NCBI GenBank assembly: GCA_017634675.1
Contig: JAGBMX010000095.1
Span: forward strand, 1-44,401
Length of the DNA stretch: 44,401 nt
Direction: 5' to 3'
Origin: Selenomonadaceae bacterium
GTDB lineage: Bacteria; Bacillota; Negativicutes; Selenomonadales; Selenomonadaceae
This document shows, piece by piece, positions 34,255-44,062 of the stretch (the stretch's first letter is position 1; each line of letters opens with the position of its first letter). Both the position numbers and the translations under genes were made by a program. The notes below the pieces were generated by a model. That model saw only the letters and a list, made by a program, of their open reading frames with translations, made no database searches and was not told the origin of the DNA.

Positions 34255-34255
<1 letters not shown>
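32063..34255 (+). CDS. mutA: Methylmalonyl-CoA mutase small (beta) subunit
   Basis: A 730-residue mutase-fold protein that pairs with MutB. It keeps the TIM-barrel part ([72 protein letters not shown]). The C-terminal B12-binding-like domain reads [18 protein letters not shown], so the cobalamin His of DxHxxG is missing, which is normal for the non-catalytic subunit. It is longer than the Propionibacterium subunit as I recall it. The ribosome-binding site AAGGAGG precedes the ATG, and the leader contains a cobalamin riboswitch. Its stop overlaps the mutB start by one base (TAATG). Confidence 0.93.
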
Positions 34256-36447
<2,192 letters not shown>

Positions 36448-36456
36448 CATATTGAC

Positions 36457-36503
36457 AACAAGCCTTTCCTATTGCATAATTCTTAATAGGAAAGGCTTGT
36501 TTT
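36457..36503 (+). terminator. Rho-independent terminator after mutB
   Basis: A 17-bp perfect stem (36457-36473 with 36485-36501, core AAGCCTTTCCTATT) is followed by TTTT. Confidence 0.92.
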
Positions 36504-36505
36504 AA

Positions 36506-36685
36506 TTGGGGCTTTGCCCCAGCGGTCAGCGTCATCCAATCGCACTTCGCCTTCGGCTTGCGTTCTTGGGACGCTTTCGCATGGGAAGCATTCGCGACGC
36601 TAAAGCGTCGATGCTTCTCCAAAACCCCGGCAGGGCGCTGCCCTGCACCCGCCAAAGGGCATTCGCCCTCTGGACTTCCGGGTAC
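36506..36685 (+). repeat. GC-rich triple-hairpin repeat, copy 3, with about 100 bases inserted
   Basis: TTGGGGCTTTGCCCC (36506-36520) matches the left palindrome of copy 1, and 36622-36685 matches its remainder (CCCCGGCAGGGCGCTGCCC onward, ending CTGGACTTCCGGGTACGTT). The intervening 36521-36620 is extra and holds its own nested hairpins, such as GAAGCAT with ATGCTTC enclosing GACGC/GCGTC. Repeat copy G follows within 40 bases. Confidence 0.8.
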
Positions 36686-36721
36686 GTTGACGGATAGTTT
36701 ATTTATAAAAAGTCGCAAAAC

Positions 36722-36816
36722 CAATTATTAAAGTTTTTTCTCTCTCTTTTTCTTTGCTTCTTTCTTTTTCTCTCTCTTTTTTACAAAAAAGAGAGAGAAA
36801 AAGAAAGAAGGAACTT
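36722..36816 (+). repeat. Triplex-type repeat, copy G (5' of meaB; cleanest example)
   Basis: AATTATTAAAG is followed by Y1 at 36734-36755 (T6-CTCTCTC-T5-C-T3), GCTTC, Y2 at 36761-36782 (perfect mirror of Y1), loop AC, and R at 36785-36806 (A6-GAGAGAG-A5-G-A3). Y1 matches R in parallel at 22 of 22, and Y2 with CTTC pairs with R plus GAAG over 26 bp. Compared with copy F the second T-run is two bases longer in all three arms. R ends 35 bases before the meaB ATG, in the same sense. Confidence 0.92.
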
Positions 36817-36841
36817 GCCTCAAAAAGAAAAAGGAGGAACT

Positions 36842-38029
36842 ATGGAGCAGAAATATACGACGTCGAAGCCGAGTTGGGTGCCGGAGGAGAATGACGAGAA
36901 GTTTGCCTGTTCGGTGATGAGCGGGATAGACGGGATTAAGGATACTACTGTGGGAAATATAAATCCCGCTATTGAAAGCGGGAGAATAAAACCTAAGCGT
37001 AAGATGGTGCTTTCGGAAGACGATTATGTGGAAGGCGTGATAAAGGGGGATAGAATGACTTTATCAAGGGCTATCACGCTTATTGAAAGCAATAGTCCGA
37101 GACATTTTGCAAAGGCGCAAAGAGTGTTGCAGAGATTGTTGCCCCGCACGGGAAACGCCTTGAGAATCGGATTTACCGGGGTGCCGGGAGCGGGGAAAAG
37201 CACTACGATTGAGGCTTTCGGGAATATGCTCTGCGACGAGGGGCATAAAGTCGCAGTGCTTACGATTGACCCTACAAGCTCCGTTACAAAGGGTTCTATT
37301 TTAGGCGATAAAACTCGTATGGGGACTCTCTCTCGCCGTCCCGAAGCGTTTATAAGACCTTCTCCTGCGGGGGGAACACTTGGAGGAGTGGCGAGAAAAA
37401 GCCGTGAAACCATGCTTATGTGCGAGGCTGCGGGGTACGACGTTATTATAATAGAGACCGTCGGCGTAGGACAGTCGGAAGTTACCGTGCGCTCTATGGT
37501 GGATTTCTTTTTGCTGATAGTATTAACGGGCGCAGGCGACGATTTACAGGGCATAAAGAAAGGCATAATGGAGCTTGCCGACGCTATCGTTATAAATAAA
37601 GCCGACGGGGATAATTTAATGAAGGCGAAAGTCGCCAGAGGCGAATACGAACGCATGATAGAATTTATTCGTCCCGCAACTCCTGGTTGGGAAACTCACG
37701 CTTATCTCTGTTCGGCTGTCGAGCATACGGGATTAAAAGAGCTTTGGCAGGTAATCCAAGCCTTTAGGCAGATGACGACAAAAAGCGGCGTATGGCAAAA
37801 ACGTCGCGAAGGTCAGCTTTTGGATTGGATGCACAGCATGATTGACGAGCATTTGCACAATCTTTTCTTTGAGGATGCCGTGGTTACGGGGCGGATGCCG
37901 GAGATTAAAGAGGCGGTGTTAAAAGGCTCGATTTCGCCCACTCAGGCCGTTGCGGAACTCATACGACTCTTTGACGTAAAAAGGGCTTCCATGAGGCAGG
38001 TTGATATTTTCCATCCCGAAAAAGAATGA
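36842..38029 (+). CDS. meaB: Methylmalonyl-CoA mutase-associated GTPase MeaB
   Basis: A 395-residue G3E-family GTPase that loads and protects adenosylcobalamin in the mutase. The P-loop is GFTGVPGAGKSTTIEAFG near residue 112. It is followed by VLTIDPTSSVTKGSILGDKTRM, PAGGTLGGVARKSRETMLMCEAAGYDVIIIETVGVGQSE (switch region) and ADAIVINKADGDN (base-specificity motif). The C-terminal dimerisation arm is present. The N-terminus carries about 55 residues beyond the usual beginning (the usual start corresponds to GVIKGDRMTLSRAITLIES). The ATG at 36842 has AAGGAGG 6 bases upstream. It is followed closely by the MsrA-like gene. Confidence 0.95.
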   Translation: MEQKYTTSKPSWVPEENDEKFACSVMSGIDGIKDTTVGNINPAIESGRIKPKRKMVLSEDDYVEGVIKGDRMTLSRAITLIESNSPRHFAKAQRVLQRLLPRTGNALRIGFTGVPGAGKSTTIEAFGNMLCDEGHKVAVLTIDPTSSVTKGSILGDKTRMGTLSRRPEAFIRPSPAGGTLGGVARKSRETMLMCEAAGYDVIIIETVGVGQSEVTVRSMVDFFLLIVLTGAGDDLQGIKKGIMELADAIVINKADGDNLMKAKVARGEYERMIEFIRPATPGWETHAYLCSAVEHTGLKELWQVIQAFRQMTTKSGVWQKRREGQLLDWMHSMIDEHLHNLFFEDAVVTGRMPEIKEAVLKGSISPTQAVAELIRLFDVKRASMRQVDIFHPEKE

Positions 38030-38038
38030 GGCTTAAAT

Positions 38039-38599
38039 ATGTATACGAAAAAAATATATTTTTCCGGCGGCGATTTCCATGAATTGCAGGAGGTGTTTCG
38101 CGCAATTCCGGGAGTGACTGATACTAAAACCGGATATATAAACGCCGAAAAAAGTGCGGATTATGAAAGCGTCGCCGACGGAAGCGTTAAAGGATACATG
38201 GGGGTTGAAGTGACGTTCAACCCTAAAAAGATGGATTTGTCAAAACTCATGGACGTATTGTTTGCAGTTGTAAATCCTTATGTTCCCGACGGGCAGGGAA
38301 AAGCGCGGGGCGAAATGTATAGAGCGGGCGTGTTTTATAAAGATGCGGAGGACGAACCTCAGGTGGAATTGCATCTAAACTTCATAGCAAATCGGGGAAA
38401 ACCGCCCGCAGTTTCTTGTATTGGTTTAACGATGAACGACCCCAACAGCGACCCGAAACTTGCAAGGCATTGTTACGCTCTTGCGGCTCCATTAAAAAGC
38501 TTTCAAGTAGCTAAAGAAGAACATCAGCATTATCTTGAATCTCATAACGCAGAAACTTTTATAGATTTTGAAAAATTGAGGGAATATGTGAGATTTTAA
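38039..38599 (+). CDS. MsrA-fold protein lacking the catalytic cysteine
   Basis: A 186-residue protein that follows the whole length of peptide methionine sulfoxide reductase A. It has IYFSGGDFHELQEVFRAIPGVTDTKTGYINA where MsrA has GGCFW near the start. Then come ADYESVADGSVKGYMGVEVTFNP, LMDVLFAVVNPYVPDGQGKARGEMYRAGVFYKD (MsrA: DPTxxxxQGxDxGxxYRS), and FQVAKEEHQHYLESH (MsrA: FYPAEDYHQDYL). The essential Cys is Asp12 and the Trp is His14, so it cannot be a normal reductase; two other Cys lie elsewhere. It is 9 bases after meaB, so its role may be tied to the mutase system. The function is unknown. Confidence 0.8.
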   Translation: MYTKKIYFSGGDFHELQEVFRAIPGVTDTKTGYINAEKSADYESVADGSVKGYMGVEVTFNPKKMDLSKLMDVLFAVVNPYVPDGQGKARGEMYRAGVFYKDAEDEPQVELHLNFIANRGKPPAVSCIGLTMNDPNSDPKLARHCYALAAPLKSFQVAKEEHQHYLESHNAETFIDFEKLREYVRF

Positions 38600-38620
38600 A
38601 AGCTGTGAAAAGGTATTGCG

Positions 38621-38659
38621 AAAAAATCCACTTCGAATTTTTATCGAAGTGGATTTTTT
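38621..38659 (+). terminator. Rho-independent terminator after the MsrA-like gene
   Basis: AAAAAATCCACTTCGA (38621-38636) pairs perfectly with TCGAAGTGGATTTTTT (38644-38659) around a 7-base loop. Confidence 0.92.
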
Positions 38660-38701
38660 AAAATGCCTTAAATTGAAAATCGTATGAAGCAACGAAAACT
38701 T

Positions 38702-38839
38702 TTAACTTTCGTAAATGTTGAGATTGCCGTTCATTGCAAAAGCCGCCCACGACGCTTGAATAACTCTTGCGAGATTGGGCTTGGGATTAGGCAAAATATG
38801 ATCACCCGCAAAATTTCCTGCACCGCATAAATTACTCAC
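38702..38839 (-). pseudogene. Remnant of a type B carboxylesterase C-terminus
   Basis: A 45-codon minus-strand frame ends in a stop at 38702 and reads AGNFAGDHILPNPKPNLARV then IQASWAAFAMNGNLN. The last part resembles the C-terminal motif of para-nitrobenzyl-type carboxylesterases (a tryptophan followed by FA-x-x-G-x-P-N). An in-frame stop lies directly upstream and no start or body of the enzyme remains. The rest of the 38600-38910 gap holds only the terminator described separately. Confidence 0.45.
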
Positions 38840-38910
38840 TTAAATTTTTCGTTGCTATTCAAACACATTACTGCACAAATCCTGCATTTAGACTTTGCCT
38901 TCCCTGATTC

Positions 38911-41697
38911 TTAATGCTCAACTACCCCGTATTTCTTAAAAATATTTTCAAAATCTTCTACGGAAATAGCATTTTTTACAGCTTCTCTTATTTCCCCTTT
39001 CCCTAAATCCAGCCTTCGCAAAACATTCTTTCCTGTCGCTTTGTCTTTTTCCTCGCGAATCATTTGCGCTCTGTCGATCTTTTCTTCATTTTCCGCATAA
39101 AACGCCATTCCCTTCGCTTTTGCCAGTGAATCTGCAAATATTTCGCTGTGGGGTTCTAAAATATCTATTACGTATTTTGACTGAGGCTCGGATCTCACTA
39201 TTAAAAAATCGGGATACATCGCTTTATCTTGATTATCTATCTTATAGGGAATTTTTAACGCCCAATTCGCTTTGGCTGTGTTTCTTATAAAACAAATATA
39301 ATCTCTTCGCTCTCTTTCTTCTTCGATCGTATGTTCTTCCCATGAATTTAACTTTATATTCGCGTATCCCTTTTCTTCATCCACATAAAAATGATCGTAA
39401 TATTTTTTATCATGTTCATTTGTACGATTGTCTATTTTTTCCGGCAAAGTCAATAGGGTCTTACTGACTTTATCTCCGGCGGAAATTATTTTATTATATT
39501 GTTTTTTTACCTCTTCGCCTTTATCGGACACATATTTTCTGTAATTATCATTGAAATAATGAAATTTTTTCTTTGCGTACTCAAAAAGTTCTTTTAAACA
39601 ATCATTTTCAGCCGCAAATAAAATGCAATCTACTTTGCAATTTGAATGACCCAATTCTTTTTCATATCTTCTCATATAAGAATTTACATATCCGTGAGAG
39701 CCTAATCTTTCATTTGCAAGTTCTGCCTGTCGATCAATTATTTTTTCCGACATAAAAAGCTCCGTTTGGCTTGAAAATTTAATTTCTTCGCCAAAAACGT
39801 CAAAAACTTCTATAACCAAACGACCTGCCGATATATCGCTTTTCATACTCTCATATCTGCCAAATTTACGCAAATTTTCGGCGTAATTATGTATCATTTC
39901 CGTTATTTCCGCTTCAATTTCATTATTGGCTTTAGGATAAATTCCATGAATTGTAAAAAGCGACGCTAAATCCATCAAAGATTTCAAAAAATCGTTGATT
40001 TGGGTGTCTTTTACCGTATAGGAAAGATACCCTTTTTTGTTTATAAAATCTAAAATTTCCTTTCGATTTATTTCGGGCAATAATGGAATTTGCTCCGGCT
40101 TTAATTTGACTTCGGGGATTGTCGGTTTTTCAGGCATTTGCAGAGTTGTTGGCGGTGTTACCGGCGAATTTACAAAAGGCGGGACTTCCGGTTTCGTTTG
40201 CGGCTCTTGCGGTTCGATGTCTCGCTCTGTCGGCGTCGTTGTATCGGGAAAAAGCGGAATTTGATTAGGATCGACTTTTTTAGGATTCGCCGTCCAAACT
40301 CTTGTTGGTTTTGCCGTTGATTCTGCTTCTATATCTGCGGGAAGTTCTTCCCCTTCGGCAGATTTAAAAACTTCAATTATCTTTTCTACTTTTTCTTTAT
40401 TAAACCGCGGCGCATAAAGCCTTACCTCGTTTAAAGTATCGTTCACTGTTACCCTAGCACCAAGCGGCGTGCGAATCATTCGACCTAACAACTGCGCTAT
40501 GTATGTGGCATCGTCGGCAGGACGAAAAGAAAGCATAGTTTCGGCTCGCGGACAATCCCATCCGGTTGATAAGGCTTCTTTGAAAAATGCCAATTTTATA
40601 TTATGATTATCCTCTATACTTTCCGGCGCGACGCTATGCACTTTTAAACCGTTTATTGTTATATCACCTACGCTTCCGAAAGCGTGTACCACTTCGTTTT
40701 CGTGAAATTTACCCGCCTTGTCCTCTATCGTACTTAAAACAGCGTCTAAATCGGTATTTGAAACCGTTTTACCTTCGCCGTTTTCCACCTGCACTAAAAA
40801 TACGGGATCAACATTTTTTTTGTGATAATTACTTGAAAATTCCCGCCAATGATTGCATTTATTTATCCATTCTTCCGTTGCGGGTTGTACCACGCCCATA
40901 TAATCCATTTTTTCGTTTTCGGGATAAATCACTTTTATTTTATCCTTCAAAAGGCCCGAACTTTTGACCTTTTGCACGGGAACATAAATTTCCTCAACGG
41001 TATGATTCGACTTATCCTTTATTAGCTTATTAAATCTCTCCGCCGTCGCGCTTATCCCAATTACGATAGGCATAGGACGCATATTTTCTTCCTTATACCC
41101 TTTAATAAACCTTTGCATTATGGTTGTCTGTTTTCCGGCTTCCCTTTCCTTGGCTCCCCGATGCGCTTCGTCAATTATAAAATAAAATCTATCCGCCTTA
41201 TCCCGCGCAGTATTTTCCAAAGTTTCCCACAGCGTCCAACTTCTATTATCGCCGTGTTTGCCTAAATTTCCGCTCTTTGATAATTTCTGCGTATTTAAAA
41301 AGTATATATAACCTTCGTCAAGATACTCTTGATTAAAATTATTTTCCTCTATAACCTTACATCTTCCCGCCGGAATTTTATTCGCATTAAGCTCTATTTT
41401 TGCCTTGGATTGCAAATTGAGCGCAGGCGAATCGGACAGCCACACAAATATAGCGTTATATTGCGCATCAAAAATATCGGGAATTTCTTTTCCGTCGCTT
41501 ATAGTTGACCCAAATAAAATATCTTCAATCAAACTCGCCATTATTATAGTTTTCCCCGCTCCCGTCGGAGCTTGCAAGGATATTATATAATTATGCTCGC
41601 TGTCGTTATTGGATATATAAGCTTTTAAAGAACGCGCCACAGCTTTACGAAGTTTATTTGTCGCTTCCGTTTGAAAATTATATTTTTCTAATCTCAA
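38911..41697 (-). CDS. Type III restriction enzyme Res subunit-like DEAD/DEAH helicase
   Basis: A protein of about 928 residues. The N-terminal SF2 helicase has LQAPTGAGKTIIMASLIED (Walker A, near residue 45), FYFIIDEAHRGAKE (DEAH box) and LGRMIRTPLGARV (motif VI). Residues around 470-545 form an unusual proline-rich linker (PNQIPLFPDTTTPTERDIEP and following). The C-terminal nuclease region has AMYPDFLIVRSEPQSKYVIDILEPH, which resembles PD-(D/E)xK but without an obvious catalytic Lys. The mod gene lies directly upstream, making a Type III R-M pair. The start is probably the TTG at 41697 with AAGGAAG upstream (a GTG at 41706 is possible). The open frame reaching 41739 translates the GC-rich repeat. 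Confidence 0.85.
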   Translation of the reverse strand: MRLEKYNFQTEATNKLRKAVARSLKAYISNNDSEHNYIISLQAPTGAGKTIIMASLIEDILFGSTISDGKEIPDIFDAQYNAIFVWLSDSPALNLQSKAKIELNANKIPAGRCKVIEENNFNQEYLDEGYIYFLNTQKLSKSGNLGKHGDNRSWTLWETLENTARDKADRFYFIIDEAHRGAKEREAGKQTTIMQRFIKGYKEENMRPMPIVIGISATAERFNKLIKDKSNHTVEEIYVPVQKVKSSGLLKDKIKVIYPENEKMDYMGVVQPATEEWINKCNHWREFSSNYHKKNVDPVFLVQVENGEGKTVSNTDLDAVLSTIEDKAGKFHENEVVHAFGSVGDITINGLKVHSVAPESIEDNHNIKLAFFKEALSTGWDCPRAETMLSFRPADDATYIAQLLGRMIRTPLGARVTVNDTLNEVRLYAPRFNKEKVEKIIEVFKSAEGEELPADIEAESTAKPTRVWTANPKKVDPNQIPLFPDTTTPTERDIEPQEPQTKPEVPPFVNSPVTPPTTLQMPEKPTIPEVKLKPEQIPLLPEINRKEILDFINKKGYLSYTVKDTQINDFLKSLMDLASLFTIHGIYPKANNEIEAEITEMIHNYAENLRKFGRYESMKSDISAGRLVIEVFDVFGEEIKFSSQTELFMSEKIIDRQAELANERLGSHGYVNSYMRRYEKELGHSNCKVDCILFAAENDCLKELFEYAKKKFHYFNDNYRKYVSDKGEEVKKQYNKIISAGDKVSKTLLTLPEKIDNRTNEHDKKYYDHFYVDEEKGYANIKLNSWEEHTIEEERERRDYICFIRNTAKANWALKIPYKIDNQDKAMYPDFLIVRSEPQSKYVIDILEPHSEIFADSLAKAKGMAFYAENEEKIDRAQMIREEKDKATGKNVLRRLDLGKGEIREAVKNAISVEDFENIFKKYGVVEH

Positions 41698-41712
41698 TTT
41701 TTTCACTTCCTT

Positions 41713-41790
41713 GTTGGGGCTTTGCCCCAAACCCCACAAGGGACTCTGTCCCTTGACCCTGCAAGGGGAACTCGTCCCCCTTGACCCCCG
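41713..41790 (+). repeat. GC-rich triple-hairpin repeat, copy 4
   Basis: The palindromes are TTGGGGCTTTGCCCCAA, AAGGGACTCTGTCCCTT and AAGGGGAACTCGTCCCCCTT, with TTGACCC spacers. It belongs to the same three-hairpin family with different stem sequences. It lies between mod and res and touches repeat copy H on its right and the res start region on its left. Confidence 0.82.
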
Positions 41791-41795
41791 TTTTT

Positions 41796-41893
41796 TTATT
41801 AAAGTTTTCTTTCTCTCTTTTCTTCTTTGTTTCTTTCTTCTTTTCTCTGCTTTCTTTTACAAAAGAATGAGAGAAAAGAAGAAAGAAAGAATT
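41796..41893 (+). repeat. Triplex-type repeat, copy H (3' of mod; most diverged)
   Basis: TTATTAAAG is followed by Y1 at 41805-41828 (T4-C-T3-C-T-C-T-C-T4-C-T2-C-T3), linker GTTTC, Y2 at 41834-41858, loop AC, and R at 41861-41884. Y1 and R match in parallel at 23 of 24. Y2 is the mirror of Y1 apart from one inserted G (41849). The arm pattern differs from all other copies yet is shared by its three arms. R ends 8 bases from the mod stop codon on the other strand. Confidence 0.85.
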
Positions 41894-43815
41894 TATCTTG
41901 TATTTATTTTAAAATTTTCAAGATAATCTTTGTAAAGTTGATATGATTTTTTTATATTTAAAAAAGCTGATATGTTGTTAAACTCATTTTCATAGTCTGT
42001 TATGATATAAACCACTTCAATATTTGGCGAAAGATTTTCCTTAAAATCGTTTACATATACGGGATCGACGAGAACGGCGAAGTTGCTTTCTCTGTAAATC
42101 ATATATTTCTCGTTCGCTTCCGCGGGAGGACATTCGCCTATTGCTCCTGCTTTTAGCCATAAAATAGATATAAGCTCTTGAAGTTGTTTTCCGAGAGATA
42201 CACTCGTTTTATCCAAAAAACCAAGTTTAAAAAATATGGCGTTAGCGGAAAAACCTTCTGACATTGGACGATCAGAGCCGAGATAATTTCCTTTTAACGC
42301 CTCGCCTTTGATATTTTCCCCTAAGATACTGCAACGAGTTCGCGGCCAAGTGACGAAGCGCGCGATTCCAAGCGCGTTCCATTCATCGCTTCCTTCTTGT
42401 ACGCCTTTTTTTTCAAAATTTTTTGCTTCTTCCAAAGACACTTCGTTATTGGTAACAAGAATACAACGGCGATTTCCGCCGTCTTCTGCATTTAGAAGGT
42501 TTACAGCGTGAAGAGTCGTGCCTGACCCTGCAAAAAAATCTAGGATTAGCGCGTCTTTTTTATTTGATGTTGCAATAGTCAGTAAATGCTTAATAAGATT
42601 CACTGGTTTAGGAAAAGGAAATCGTTTATCATTAAAAATTTGCGCGAGTTCCTTTGTGCCGTCTTGCGTCATTCCCACATCAGCGGGTAAAAACGTACTC
42701 GCCGCCACCATTCCAAAAGCTTCGCCCGCTTTTTTCATATCATCTTCTTGCCAATATCTTAACACAGGCTTTGAAATCTTTAAAAAATCATAATCTCCCG
42801 GAAAAATTATTCTGTTTTGTTCATAATATTCCTTAAATGTTTCTTTGGTAATTGCCCAAGTTCTTAAAGGATTAGCAGGATATTCTTTGCCATTTTTCGG
42901 ATTCATTATCGTAAAAAAACTATTTGGACGTTCCATTGCTGTTGTTTGTTTTGTTAAATCATGAAATCTCCAAGGCTTATTGGGAAAATCATCGGTTTCG
43001 TAATATTTTCTTCCCTTGCCTTTAACCTTACCAATAAAATTTTCATTAGCGTAACATAAAATGCTTTCATAATCTTGAGAAATTCCAAAAGGCACATCTG
43101 ATTTTGAAGTTCTTTTCCTCCAAGGAATTTGAGCGACAAATTTTTCTTTTCCAATTACTTCATCGCATAAAAGTTTTAGAGAACAAGCCTCGCCGTCGTC
43201 GATAGAAATAAATATTGCTCCGCTATCTTTCAATAGTTTTTTCGCAAGTTTCAGCCGCTTTTCCATCATAGAAAGCCATTTACTGTGGCGATATTGGTCG
43301 CTTCCGTCCACATAATCGTTGTTGTATTTCCAATCCTTCGCGCCGGTATTGTATGGCGGATCTATATAAATACAGTCAACTTTGCCGTGATACATATAAT
43401 CCAAAAGTTGTAAAGCGTGATAATTTTCCGCTTCAATAAGAGTATGCCATAAGTCGCTTGTAGGCGCATTTTTTATGCTGTCTAATTGTTTCAAATAGGG
43501 ATAAATAGGCTCGCCGATTTCCGGAACATAGAGAAGTTCCGACAACGGAAAAATTTTCTGTTCCTCGCCTTCAACGCAAATAGCGGTTTCTCCATTTATC
43601 TCGGCTACCTGATAAATTTTCTTTTTATCTCTTCTAAGTGTGACTTTAGAGCCGATTTTGACGGGCATATCAAAAAGGACAGCGCGTTCGGGGAGATGAT
43701 TTTCATAGATAAGACCGAATTTTTTATTAACCTTTAGTTTGTTTACTTCTTCGGCTATTTGTTTTCGTAAACTCTCGTCTTGTATTTTAGATATTAAATC
43801 CTCTATCGCCGCCAT
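41893..43815 (-). CDS. Type III DNA methyltransferase Mod subunit (adenine-N6)
   Basis: A 640-residue beta-class amino-methyltransferase. The catalytic motif DPPYNTGAKDWKYNNDYVDGSDQYRHSKWLSMMEKRLKLAKKLL is near residue 151, ahead of the AdoMet motif LILDFFAGSGTTLHAV near residue 425, which is the beta-class order. GAIFISIDDGE and RDLTKQTTAM-like target-recognition sequence lie between. It should methylate adenine and supply specificity to Res, encoded downstream on the same strand. The first 120 residues are a helical and beta extension (AIEDLISKIQDESLRKQIAEEVNKL). No homopolymeric or tandem repeat of the phase-variable kind was seen in it. Confidence 0.93.
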   Translation of the reverse strand: MAAIEDLISKIQDESLRKQIAEEVNKLKVNKKFGLIYENHLPERAVLFDMPVKIGSKVTLRRDKKKIYQVAEINGETAICVEGEEQKIFPLSELLYVPEIGEPIYPYLKQLDSIKNAPTSDLWHTLIEAENYHALQLLDYMYHGKVDCIYIDPPYNTGAKDWKYNNDYVDGSDQYRHSKWLSMMEKRLKLAKKLLKDSGAIFISIDDGEACSLKLLCDEVIGKEKFVAQIPWRKRTSKSDVPFGISQDYESILCYANENFIGKVKGKGRKYYETDDFPNKPWRFHDLTKQTTAMERPNSFFTIMNPKNGKEYPANPLRTWAITKETFKEYYEQNRIIFPGDYDFLKISKPVLRYWQEDDMKKAGEAFGMVAASTFLPADVGMTQDGTKELAQIFNDKRFPFPKPVNLIKHLLTIATSNKKDALILDFFAGSGTTLHAVNLLNAEDGGNRRCILVTNNEVSLEEAKNFEKKGVQEGSDEWNALGIARFVTWPRTRCSILGENIKGEALKGNYLGSDRPMSEGFSANAIFFKLGFLDKTSVSLGKQLQELISILWLKAGAIGECPPAEANEKYMIYRESNFAVLVDPVYVNDFKENLSPNIEVVYIITDYENEFNNISAFLNIKKSYQLYKDYLENFKINTR

Positions 43816-43961
43816 TTTTTGCCTACTTTCTTCTCTTCATAATTTCAATTACAATATTGCAAATTTCTGTAATTCTACCATATTTTATCATAACAAACGC
43901 GAGAATTTCAACGTTTATTTCCTCACCTGTTCCGTATGAGCTGTACTTCTTTTTTTGCCTA

Positions 43962-43990
43962 TTGCCAAACCCTTTTTACTGTGGTATAAT
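43962..43990 (+). promoter_or_regulatory. rpsB: Sigma-A type promoter for rpsB
   Basis: TTGCCA (43962-43967) and a perfect TATAAT (43985-43990) are 17 bases apart, about 70 bases before the rpsB ATG. Confidence 0.85.
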
Positions 43991-44004
43991 GGGCAAATCA
44001 GTCA

Positions 44005-44038
44005 CGCGCTAAATTTCCTGTTATAAATTTATGGCGCG
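44005..44038 (+). promoter_or_regulatory. rpsB leader stem-loop
   Basis: CGCGC-TAAATTT (44005-44016) pairs with AAATTTA-TG-GCGCG (44025-44038), leaving a 2-base bulge and an 8-base loop. It lies between the promoter and the ribosome-binding site AGGAGG of rpsB. S2 leaders are self-regulated in several bacteria, so this may be the S2-binding structure. Confidence 0.5.
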
Positions 44039-44062
44039 GAAGAAGAACAGGAGGAAATTTTT

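Noticed and set aside
36734..36806. The T/C-rich and A/G-rich repeats read as ordinary rho-independent terminators
   Set aside because: The stems are nearly free of GC clamps, no T-run follows the R arm on the forward strand, five copies lie just before start codons, and a terminator does not explain the mirror-image Y1 arm.
43815..43990. Attachment site or tRNA at the border of the R-M genes
   Set aside because: No tRNA, integrase or direct repeat was found around 38.6-44.0 kb.
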